NCBI GenBank assembly: GCA_018969295.1
Contig: JAGWYN010000020.1
Coordinates: forward strand, 1 to 64,000
Reading direction: 5' to 3'
Length of the DNA: 64,000 nt
Source of the DNA: Chloroflexota bacterium
GTDB taxonomy: Bacteria > Chloroflexota > Anaerolineae > Caldilineales > Caldilineaceae
In this document: piece after piece, positions 49,979-58,451 of the stretch
Layout of the letters: each line of letters starts with the position of its first letter
Position numbering within the stretch: the first letter of the stretch is position 1
Made by a program: the position numbers and the translations under genes
Notes under the pieces: model-generated
What the model was told of the DNA's origin: nothing
Databases searched by the model: none
The model's input: only the letters and a program-made list of their open reading frames with translations

Positions 49979-50677
49979 GTGGAGGAAAAAGGGACAACGA
50001 TAGCGCAGCCGGCGGAAAAGATGCGCTATCTTTCTGAGCTGGCAGTCTTTCAGGATCTTTCTGCGCGTGAGATGGAGGAGCTGAACCGGATCATCACGAT
50101 GAGCACGGTGACGAAGGGGCGTGTTTTTTACCGACCGGAGGAGCCTGGGGAGGTGCTCTTCATTTTGAAGGAAGGGAGGGTACAGCTGTACCGGATCAGC
50201 CCGGAGGGCAAGAAGCTGGTGATCACCACGCTGGGGGCGCACACCTTGTTTGGGGAGATGGGGCTGTTGGGGGCCAAGATGCAAAACACATTTGCTGAGG
50301 CGGTGGAGGACTGCCTGATCTGTGTCATGAATCGCAGCGACCTGGAGCGGTTGATTCTCAGCAAACCGCAGGTGGCCCTGCGCATTTTGGAAGTGACAGG
50401 GCGCCGGCTGCGTGACGCCGAGGAGCGGCTGGAAAACATGGCCTTCAAGGGGATTCCGGCGCGTCTGGCCAGCATTCTGATTCGGCTTTCTGAGGAACAG
50501 AACAGCCATGAAATCACCGGCTTTACCCACCAGGATCTGGCGGAGAGCGTCGGCACCTACCGGGAGACTGCGACCCAGGTCCTCAACGATCTCAAGGCTT
50601 CGGGCTGTATTGAGATTGGCCGGAAGCGCATTACGATTCTGGACATTGACGCCCTCGGGGCCATTGCTGCGGGGTGA
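49979..50677 (+). CDS. Crp/Fnr family transcriptional regulator
   Basis: A ~232-residue regulator: a cyclic-nucleotide-binding beta-roll (residues ~20-135; GRVFYRPEEPGEVLFILKEG, HTLFGEMGLLG), a long dimer helix, and a Crp-type winged HTH (GFTHQDLAESVGTYRETATQ). No N-terminal cysteine cluster for iron-sulfur sensing is present, and the phosphate-binding cassette is not a clear cAMP type, so the ligand is open. The start is uncertain: GTG 49979 has AGGAG ten bases upstream; GTG 49970 and TTG 49955 are also in frame. It is followed by the ferredoxin gene with its own promoter. Confidence 0.88.
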   Translation: MEEKGTTIAQPAEKMRYLSELAVFQDLSAREMEELNRIITMSTVTKGRVFYRPEEPGEVLFILKEGRVQLYRISPEGKKLVITTLGAHTLFGEMGLLGAKMQNTFAEAVEDCLICVMNRSDLERLILSKPQVALRILEVTGRRLRDAEERLENMAFKGIPARLASILIRLSEEQNSHEITGFTHQDLAESVGTYRETATQVLNDLKASGCIEIGRKRITILDIDALGAIAAG

Positions 50678-50688
50678 GGGAGGCTGCT

Positions 50689-50744
50689 CTGAGTTTGGAT
50701 TGTCGGACAACTCAGTTGACATTTGGCCCAAACGTCGCTAAAAT
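50689..50744 (+). promoter_or_regulatory. Ferredoxin promoter with adjacent inverted repeat
   Basis: TTGACA (50716-50721) and TAAAAT (50739-50744) are 17 bp apart. An inverted repeat CTGAGTT-N13-AACTCAG (50689-50715) ends exactly at the -35 box; it may be an operator or the weak terminator of the Crp/Fnr gene. The leader is ~130 nt. Confidence 0.7.
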
Positions 50745-50880
50745 CCAGGGTGTAGCAAAAGTTGTGTGCGTAAAATGCTCTCTGTGAGCACCGACCGATG
50801 ACTACTCAAAAGCTGGTTGCAGCGTCTTTTTCAAACATGTCTGACCCAAGATAGATTGCCAACGTTCAGGAGATTTTGTC

Positions 50881-51159
50881 ATGACCCATGTAATTTTTGA
50901 CCTGTGCATTCGCGATGGCGCTTGTGCTGAGGTTTGTCCGGTAGAATGTATTGTTCCTGGCCAGCCGGAAGACGAATGGCCCTGGTTCTACATCGACCCA
51001 GACACCTGCATCGACTGTGGTGCCTGTGTGCCCGAATGCCCGGTGGATGCGATCCTGCCAGAGGAGGATCTCCCAGAAGAATATCAATACACGACCGAGC
51101 TCAACGCGCTCTTTTTCTCGGAAGGTCCTGGCTACTCTGCGTTGGGCAAGGGCAAGTAG
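50881..51159 (+). CDS. fdxA: Seven-iron type ferredoxin
   Basis: A 92-residue ferredoxin with two cluster motifs. The N-terminal one has Cys9, Cys15, Cys19 and Cys23 (CIRDGACAEVCPVECI), the pattern of a [3Fe-4S] site plus the remote ligand of the second cluster; the second is CIDCGACVPECP. The sequence closely follows Thermus/Mycobacterium seven-iron ferredoxins (VECI ... FYIDPDTCIDCGACVPECPV), but the first loop is two residues shorter than the usual C-x7-C. It carries electrons in the cytoplasm. A perfect terminator follows. Confidence 0.92.
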   Translation: MTHVIFDLCIRDGACAEVCPVECIVPGQPEDEWPWFYIDPDTCIDCGACVPECPVDAILPEEDLPEEYQYTTELNALFFSEGPGYSALGKGK

Positions 51160-51190
51160 TCTGACCTTTGCGTCTTCCGCGCTGAAGGAA

Positions 51191-51220
51191 AGAACCCCTG
51201 CAGGCAGGGGTTCTTTTTTT
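51191..51220 (+). terminator. Rho-independent terminator after the ferredoxin gene
   Basis: A perfect 10-bp stem AGAACCCCTG / CAGGGGTTCT with a 4-nt loop is followed by TTTTTT. It ends only 20 bp before the next start codon. Confidence 0.95.
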
Positions 51221-51239
51221 ATAAAAAGAATTGATTCCT

Positions 51240-52001
51240 ATGCAGACTGAGTTGAATCCTGAGTTGAATCCTGAGTTGAATCCTGTCGGTGGGCCTGACT
51301 GGTCGGATATCCAGCGGGCGCTTGTGATTGTGGCCCATCCTGACGACGCAGATTTCATCTGTGGTGGGACTTGTATCCAGATGGCTCGTCGGGGCATCGA
51401 GGTGACCTATCTGGTATTGACGAACGGCGACAAAGGCAACCACAACCCAGAGATCACCCGAAACCAGCTGATTGCCATGCGCCAGATCGAACAGCGCAAA
51501 GCTGCCAGCTTGTGTGGTATTCGAGAGGTGCTTTTTATGGGGGAGGAGGATGGTTTTCTCCGTCCTGACCGTTCCATCCGCAAACGGGTGACCCAGGCAA
51601 TTCGTCGGATTCGTCCTGAGCTGATCATCTCTACCCATCCCGACCGATATTTTGTTGGGGATGGGTACATCAACCATCCAGACCATCGCAACGCGGGTCT
51701 GGTGGCGATCGAGGCGATTTTCCCGGCGGCTGACAACCCGATGTTTTATCCAGACATGGCGGATGAGGGGTATCACCCGCATAAAATCAAATATCTGTAT
51801 ATACACGGCCACGACGCCCCCTCGTTGCGGGTGGATATCACGGCTGAGTTGGCGACCAAGGTAGAGGCGATCCTCTGTCACAGTTCGCAGTTCAGAGATC
51901 CGGAGGGGGCGCGCCAGCGTTGGTTGGAGAGCTGGGGGGAGCGGCAGGAGGATGGGAGTCTCCGGTATTTTGAGGCATTCAAGGTGATGAAGTTTGGCTG
52001 A
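51240..52001 (+). CDS. PIG-L family deacetylase
   Basis: A 253-residue LmbE/PIG-L zinc deacetylase: VAHPDDADFICGGT (His33, Asp36) and HPDHRNAG (His149 as third ligand). Family members remove acetyl groups from N-acetylglucosamine-linked compounds such as GlcNAc-inositol or bacillithiol precursors; the substrate here is unknown. The N-terminus before the fold is ELNPELNPELNP, coded by a 12-bp triple repeat. The ATG has only a weak ribosome site and lies 20 bp after the ferredoxin terminator, where TATAAA (51220-51225) could serve as -10 for a near-leaderless mRNA. A terminator follows. Confidence 0.9.
   Translation: MQTELNPELNPELNPVGGPDWSDIQRALVIVAHPDDADFICGGTCIQMARRGIEVTYLVLTNGDKGNHNPEITRNQLIAMRQIEQRKAASLCGIREVLFMGEEDGFLRPDRSIRKRVTQAIRRIRPELIISTHPDRYFVGDGYINHPDHRNAGLVAIEAIFPAADNPMFYPDMADEGYHPHKIKYLYIHGHDAPSLRVDITAELATKVEAILCHSSQFRDPEGARQRWLESWGERQEDGSLRYFEAFKVMKFG
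51249..51284. repeat. 12-bp tandem repeat (3 copies) at the start of the PIG-L gene
   Basis: GAGTTGAATCCT occurs three times perfectly (51249-51260, 51261-51272, 51273-51284), encoding ELNP three times from codon 4. Confidence 0.97.
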
Positions 52002-52002
52002 G

Positions 52003-52047
52003 CAGACGGGGGGCAGAACTTTGCCCCCCGTCTGGAGAGGGTTTTTT
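52003..52047. terminator. Bidirectional terminator between PIG-L and the solute-binding protein gene
   Basis: A 13-bp perfect stem CAGACGGGGGGCA / TGCCCCCCGTCTG with a 6-nt loop starts 1 bp after the PIG-L stop; a T6 run (52042-52047) lies slightly downstream on the plus strand. It also lies 13 bp beyond the convergent gene's stop. Confidence 0.85.
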
Positions 52048-52059
52048 CTCTGCTGCTGT

Positions 52060-53454
<1,395 letters not shown>

Positions 53455-53752
53455 GTTTGTCTCCTTGTGTGCAAAAAAGTCATGTGACGGTGATGATTCA
53501 ACACAGGCACTGTTCCAGAAGGAACGCAAGAAACTGCCCTGGTTCCAGCCATCCAGATGGTTGTTTCATTGGGGGGAGAGGGTGGGGCCGCCAGACTCTG
53601 CCGTTGGCTTCGGTCAGCTGTCTCCGTGAGACAGTGATCGTGGTTCTGGCAACAATAGAAGTAAACTTTGGCACGGTTAATGTCTCTCTCCCCTGGGTTA
53701 ATGACATGTAAAGGATTTGCAAACAAGTATCGCACCGTCGCGCTGCGTCGGC
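53455..53752. other. Upstream region of the orphan receptor gene with direct repeats
   Basis: This ~300-bp AT-richer region has no ORF of note. GGTTAATG occurs twice, at 53675-53682 and 53696-53703, exactly 21 bp (two helical turns) apart, a possible operator for the receptor gene to the left. No clear -35/-10 pair was found. Confidence 0.5.
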
Positions 53753-54490
53753 TCAGGCGGAGCCGCCGCCGCCCGGCCGGAAGGGAGGGGGGGTGAGCAG
53801 CATCTCGGTCACCTCCTGGCCAAGGCCCCCCAGCGGGCTGCGGCGGCTCGGCAGCCCGCGCATGAAGGGCAGCAGCTGGTGACGCGCAACCTCAAAGACG
53901 CGCCGCAGTTCAGCCACCGGGTAGCGGTGTTCGTCGACCCGCAGCTCACAGTAGGGATACTCTTCCGTGTCCATGACCTTGAGGGCGGCAGACTGCTTGC
54001 CGCGCTTGTCGCCGCCTGCCGCCTGGCCTGCCTCCAGCGCCACCAGCAGGCGCTCCGGCAGCTCAAGCGCAGCCGCCCGGGCAAACGCATCGGCCATCGC
54101 CTCGACGGTCGACGCACCGACCAGCATGTTGCCCTGCGCAGCAAAGTCGCTGCCCGTGATGTGCCCGCACCAGGGAACACAGGCCGACCCGGTCCACGCC
54201 GCACTCCGCCCCTGGTTGTCGACAACCCCCACCTGCCGGTCGTCGCGCCCAGGGTCGCCGGCGATCAGCCTCTCCAATGTCTCCTGGGCACTCAGCCCCT
54301 GGGCGAGCAGCACCAGCCCGTCGATGCCCAGATACGGGTTGACCCACGACTGGGTGGCGATGGCCCCCACCCCCGCTCTGGGGAAGGGACAGAGGCTGCC
54401 AACACCCGGCACAGCGGTCGAAACCGCTACACCCATCATGCCTGTGCGCATACAGCGGGCCGCAATCGAAAATGTACTCAACCTCAACAT
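53753..54490 (-). CDS. DUF1028 domain protein (Ntn-hydrolase-like)
   Basis: A 245-residue DUF1028 protein: TFSIAARCMRTGMMGVAVST, GVGAIATQSWVNPYLGIDGL, DPGRDDRQVGVVDNQGR and GSDFAAQGNMLVG are the conserved blocks. The fold is thought to resemble N-terminal nucleophile hydrolases, with function unknown. It is 29 bp after the OppF-type gene and shares its strand; DUF1028 genes often accompany peptide ABC transporters, so an amidase acting on imported peptides or related compounds is inferred. A GGGAGAAG ribosome site precedes the ATG. Confidence 0.85.
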   Translation of the reverse strand: MLRLSTFSIAARCMRTGMMGVAVSTAVPGVGSLCPFPRAGVGAIATQSWVNPYLGIDGLVLLAQGLSAQETLERLIAGDPGRDDRQVGVVDNQGRSAAWTGSACVPWCGHITGSDFAAQGNMLVGASTVEAMADAFARAAALELPERLLVALEAGQAAGGDKRGKQSAALKVMDTEEYPYCELRVDEHRYPVAELRRVFEVARHQLLPFMRGLPSRRSPLGGLGQEVTEMLLTPPPFRPGGGGSA

Positions 54491-54519
54491 GCTCTTCTCC
54501 CTCCAGACAAGGCGTTCTC

Positions 54520-55578
54520 TTATTTTTCCTGCACAGCAGACAGACCCGCCGCACTCCCCCCGTCGTGGGCGACCTGGCCCGCCTCGATCCAGTCAGGGCG
54601 GCCGTTGGCAAAACGCGGGGTATGCCAGAAACACGCCGCCCGGTGCTCGTTCGACAACGCATACAGGGCCGGCGCTTCCGCTGAACAGAGCTCCATGCGC
54701 ACCGAGCAGCGGGTGTGAAAACGACAGCCGCTGGGCATGTGCGTGCCACTGGAAACTTCACCCAGCAGGGGCACGCCGCGACCGCGACGGGCAGGGTCGG
54801 TGAGCGGGATGGCGTTGACCAGCGCCCGCGTGTAGGGATGCTGCGGGTTGGCAAACACCTGCGCGATCGGCCCATGTTCCACCACCTGCCCCAGGTACAT
54901 CACGGCAACGCTGTCGCAGACATAGCGGATGACCCCCAGGTTGTGGCTGACAAACAGATAGGTCAGCTGCAGCTCCTGTCGGATCTCGCGCAGCAGATTC
55001 AAGATGCGGGCCTGCACCGAAACATCCAACGCCGAGGTCGGTTCGTCGGCGACCACCAGCGAAGGACGCAGCAGGATCGCCCGCGCAATCGCCACACGCT
55101 GGCGCTGCCCGCCGCTCAAGCCATGTGGATGGCGGTCGAGCATGCTGTTGTCCAGCCCGACATGGTGCAGCACCTCCACCACCTGCTGCAGACGGCTCTC
55201 GCGAGTGCCGATCTGGTGCACCTCCAGCGGGGCCAGCAACACGCTGCGCACGCTCTGGCGTGGGTTGAAACTGGCCGCCGTGTCTTGAAAGATGGCCTGC
55301 ATCTGGCGCCGCTGGCGGCGCAGGTCAGCCGGTGCCATGGCATGGATGTCGCCGCCGTTGAAGAGCACCTGCCCGGTCGTCGGCCGCGCCAGCCCCAGCA
55401 CAATCCGGCACAGCGTAGACTTGCCAGATCCAGACTCCCCGACGATGCCCAACGATTCGCCGCGCTGCAGCGTCAGGCTCACCCGGGAGAGCGCCTCGAT
55501 CTGTTGGCGGCGCCAGGGCAGCCCCCCCAACGGGAAAACTTTGGAGACATCCCGAATTTCGAGCAGCGGTTCACGCAC
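54520..55578 (-). CDS. Oligopeptide-type ABC transporter ATP-binding protein (OppF type)
   Basis: A 352-residue ATPase with Walker A GESGSGKST, Q-loop AIFQD, signature LSGGQRQRVAIARAI, Walker B LVVADEPTSALD and the Opp/Dpp C-terminal cysteine extension (SGCRFHTRCSVRMELC), which may bind an iron-sulfur cluster as in related DppD/OppD proteins. The start is GTG 55578, with GGAGG six bases upstream; it overlaps the OppD-type stop by 8 nt. It pairs with the OppD-type protein to drive import. Confidence 0.93.
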   Translation of the reverse strand: MREPLLEIRDVSKVFPLGGLPWRRQQIEALSRVSLTLQRGESLGIVGESGSGKSTLCRIVLGLARPTTGQVLFNGGDIHAMAPADLRRQRRQMQAIFQDTAASFNPRQSVRSVLLAPLEVHQIGTRESRLQQVVEVLHHVGLDNSMLDRHPHGLSGGQRQRVAIARAILLRPSLVVADEPTSALDVSVQARILNLLREIRQELQLTYLFVSHNLGVIRYVCDSVAVMYLGQVVEHGPIAQVFANPQHPYTRALVNAIPLTDPARRGRGVPLLGEVSSGTHMPSGCRFHTRCSVRMELCSAEAPALYALSNEHRAACFWHTPRFANGRPDWIEAGQVAHDGGSAAGLSAVQEK

Positions 55579-56578
55579 GCACTTCCTCCAACAGCCAGCA
55601 GCGGGCCAGATGCTCTGCTGCGACCGGCAGCAGCGGCGGTTCTTGCGCACAGCGCGCCAGGCGCTGCGCACAGCGGTCGGCAAAACGACAGCCCGGCCCG
55701 ATCTCATAGGGGGAGGGGATGCGCCCTGGGATGGCAGCCAGCTCGGCCTGGGCCAGCTCGATCGAGGGGGTGGCGTTCAACAGCGCCTGGGTGTACGGGT
55801 GGCTGGGGTGGGCAAAGAGCCGCCCGACCGGCCCCTCTTCCACGATGCGCCCGGCGTACATCACGTACACCCAGTCGCAGCTTTCCGCCACCACGCCCAA
55901 ATCGTGCGTGATCAGCAGAATTGCCGTCTCATGTTCGTCACGAATTTCCCCAAGCAGACGCAAAACTTGGGCCTGGATCGTGACATCCAGCGCCGTGGTC
56001 GGTTCGTCGGCGATCAACAGGTCGGGTTCCAGCGCCAGCGCCATCGCCGTCATCGCCCGCTGGCGCATCCCCCCGCTGAACTGGTGGGGATACTCGGCCG
56101 CACGTGTCTCCGGCAGCGGAAGATGAACGGCACCCAGCAGCCGGACAGCTTGCTCCCAGGCAGTCTGCCACCGGCTGCGGCGGTGCAGCACAAAGGGCTC
56201 GCCGACCTGACGCCCGATCGGCTGCACCGGGTTCAGGGCCGAGAGCGGGTCCTGTGGAATCAACGCCATGCGGTTGCCGCGCAGCTTGCGCATCTGGGCG
56301 TCGGAGAGGCTGGGCAGCGAAGTGCCAGAAAGCCGGATGTCCCCCCCCACGATCCGGGCGACGTGGGGCATCAGACGGAGGATCGAGAGCGCAGTCATCG
56401 TCTTGCCGCTGCCCGACTCCCCAATCACCCCGACAATTTCGCCGGGCCACACCTCCAGGCTGACCCCCTCCACCACCCTGGCAGTGCCCTGCCGCGTCTG
56501 CAACTGCACACTCAGATTGTCGACCGCCAGGACGGGGGGCGTGTCCAGACGACGACGAGGTCGTATCAGTTCTTGCAT
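55571..56578 (-). CDS. Oligopeptide-type ABC transporter ATP-binding protein (OppD type)
   Basis: A 335-residue ATPase: Walker A GESGSGKT, the Q-loop ALIPQDPLSALNP, signature FSGGMRQRAMTAMAL, Walker B LLIADEPTTALD, H-loop LLITHDLG and a C-terminal extension with cysteines (GPGCRFADRCAQRLARC). ATG 56578 follows AAGGAT, 2 bp after the OppC-type stop; a TTG at 56584 is less likely. Together with the OppF-type protein it forms the heterodimeric motor. Confidence 0.93.
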   Translation of the reverse strand: MQELIRPRRRLDTPPVLAVDNLSVQLQTRQGTARVVEGVSLEVWPGEIVGVIGESGSGKTMTALSILRLMPHVARIVGGDIRLSGTSLPSLSDAQMRKLRGNRMALIPQDPLSALNPVQPIGRQVGEPFVLHRRSRWQTAWEQAVRLLGAVHLPLPETRAAEYPHQFSGGMRQRAMTAMALALEPDLLIADEPTTALDVTIQAQVLRLLGEIRDEHETAILLITHDLGVVAESCDWVYVMYAGRIVEEGPVGRLFAHPSHPYTQALLNATPSIELAQAELAAIPGRIPSPYEIGPGCRFADRCAQRLARCAQEPPLLPVAAEHLARCWLLEEVRA

Positions 56579-56580
56579 GC

Positions 56581-57426
56581 TCAATCCTTCATGCGCGGGT
56601 CAAAGAAATCGCGCAGCCCATCGCCCAGCAGGTTGAACCCGAGCACGCCGACAAAGAGGGCCGCGCCAGGCACGATGGCCAGCCAGGGTGCTTGGGCCAT
56701 AAAGCCGCGGCCAGTGCTCAGCATGTTGCCCCAGGAGGGCTCGGGCGGCTGTGCGCCCAGCCCCAGAAAACTCAGAGAGGATTCCAAAATGACAGCGTAG
56801 GCAAAGGCGGTCATCGCCTCGACCAGCAAAGGCGTCATCACATTGGGCAAAATTTCGCGCTGGAGGATGCGCGCATCGGCCATGCCAATGGTGCGGGCCG
56901 CGTCGATGTAGGACTGACGCAGCACCTTCTGGGTCGAAACACGGGCGAGCCGGGCAAAGCCAGGAATAAAGATGATGCCGATGGCCACCATGGCGTTGAG
57001 GATGCTGGTGCCGAGCACCGCCATCAGCACGATCGCCAGCAAGATCGCCGGAAACGAAAAGAGCAGCTCCATCGCCCGCATCAGGGCCAGGTCCAGGATC
57101 CCCCCCCAATAGCCGGCGACTACGCCGATCAAAAGCCCCCCGAACAGCCCGACCGCCACCGCCACCAGCCCCACCTGCAGCGAAATGCGCGCGGCAAAGA
57201 CGGTGCGAGAAAGCACATCGCGGCCGATCTCGTCGGTGCCCAGCCAGTGGGTCGCACTCGGGGCCTGCAGCATGTCCGTCACGTCCAGGTCGTAGGGGGA
57301 ATAGGGGGTCACCCACGGTGCAAACAACGCTGCCAGACAGACCAGGGCCACCAAAACCCCGCCAATCCACAGGAGCCGATAGCGGCGCCAGCCAAGTGGA
57401 GGACGCACAGCGCTTTGCCCGCTCAT
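56581..57426 (-). CDS. Oligopeptide-type ABC transporter permease (OppC type)
   Basis: A 281-residue permease with six predicted transmembrane segments, the N-terminal OppC signature (HWLGTDEIGRDVLSRTVF) and the EAA loop AARTIGMADARILQREILPN that contacts the ATPases. The C-terminal GLGAQPPEPSWGNML is typical of OppC/DppC. The start overlaps the OppB-type stop by 4 nt (ATGA). Confidence 0.94.
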   Translation of the reverse strand: MSGQSAVRPPLGWRRYRLLWIGGVLVALVCLAALFAPWVTPYSPYDLDVTDMLQAPSATHWLGTDEIGRDVLSRTVFAARISLQVGLVAVAVGLFGGLLIGVVAGYWGGILDLALMRAMELLFSFPAILLAIVLMAVLGTSILNAMVAIGIIFIPGFARLARVSTQKVLRQSYIDAARTIGMADARILQREILPNVMTPLLVEAMTAFAYAVILESSLSFLGLGAQPPEPSWGNMLSTGRGFMAQAPWLAIVPGAALFVGVLGFNLLGDGLRDFFDPRMKD

Positions 57427-58379
57427 TGCTCCGACCTCGCATGTACCTGGCGGGGGTCAAGCACCGCAGCCAGAATATCGACCACCAGGTTGAGCGTCAG
57501 CACGACGACCGTGATCACCAGCACACTCGACAGCAGCACCGGGTAGTCGCGGTTGATGATGCCGACCAGCACCAGCGAGCCAAGCCCCGGCAGCAGAAAG
57601 ATGTCTTCGATGATCACCACCCCGCCGAAAAGCCAGCCAAACTCGACCGCACCGACCGTCAAAAAGGGGATCAACGAATTGCGCAGCGCATGTTTCCAGA
57701 TCACCACGCTGGGATTGGCTCCTTTGGCAAAAGCAGTCCGAATATAGTCGGACGACAAGACTTCGATCATCTCCGCACGCATGATGCGCAGCAGCAGCGC
57801 CGAAGAGACGACCCCAAGCGACAGGGCTGGCATGAGCAAAAGACGCAGATTCATCGCCGGGTTTTCGGCAAACGGGACGTAGCCGCCGGCCGGAAGCCAG
57901 CGCAAAGTCATGCCCAGCAGCAAAATCAGCAGCGTGGCCATCCAAAAATTGGGGATGGCGCCGAAGAGAGTTGCGATCGCCGAGATGACCGTGTCGACCG
58001 GGCGTTGGTGGTAGTAGGCCGCAAACGCGCCCAAAGGCACGGCGATCAGATTGGCGATCAGGAAGGCCAACAGGGCCAGCTCCAGGGTCACCGGCAGCCG
58101 TGCCAGGATCTCGGGGCCGACCGGCACCCGATTTTGAAAGGAGGTGCCAAAATCTCCCTGCAACACCCTGGCAAGCCACTCGAAATACTGCACATACAAC
58201 GGGCGGTCCAGCCCAAGCTCGTGTTCAAAACGCGCAATGGCCTGCGGTGTGGCGTCGATCCCCAGCGCAGCTTTGGCGGCTGAACCCGGGATGACGTTGA
58301 CCGCCAGGAAGAGGACCATCGAGGTCACCAAAATGGTGGGGAAAAACCAGGCAAGCCGAACAACAATCAAACGTAACAT
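57423..58379 (-). CDS. Oligopeptide-type ABC transporter permease (OppB type)
   Basis: A 318-residue permease with six transmembrane segments, the OppB start (RLAWFFPTILVTSMVLFLAV), ELGLDRPLYVQYFEWL, GDFGTSF and the EAA-type loop RTAFAKGANPSVVIWKHALRN. It forms the channel with the OppC-type protein. It follows the receptor gene after a large stem-loop. Confidence 0.94.
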   Translation of the reverse strand: MLRLIVVRLAWFFPTILVTSMVLFLAVNVIPGSAAKAALGIDATPQAIARFEHELGLDRPLYVQYFEWLARVLQGDFGTSFQNRVPVGPEILARLPVTLELALLAFLIANLIAVPLGAFAAYYHQRPVDTVISAIATLFGAIPNFWMATLLILLLGMTLRWLPAGGYVPFAENPAMNLRLLLMPALSLGVVSSALLLRIMRAEMIEVLSSDYIRTAFAKGANPSVVIWKHALRNSLIPFLTVGAVEFGWLFGGVVIIEDIFLLPGLGSLVLVGIINRDYPVLLSSVLVITVVVLTLNLVVDILAAVLDPRQVHARSEQ

Positions 58380-58406
58380 AGCGCCAGTCCCAACAGGCTG
58401 TCTTGT

Positions 58407-58444
58407 CGGTCTGCTGTTGGCAGCAAACTGCCAACAGCAGACCG
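58407..58444 (-). ncRNA. Intercistronic mRNA stem-loop between receptor and permease genes
   Basis: A perfect 17-bp stem with a 4-nt CAAA loop lies 7 bp after the receptor stop and 27 bp before the permease start. No T-run follows on the minus strand. This is the usual position of hairpins that stabilise receptor mRNA or partly stop transcription; it is a cis element, not a separate RNA gene. Confidence 0.7.
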
Positions 58445-58451
58445 GTGGGCC

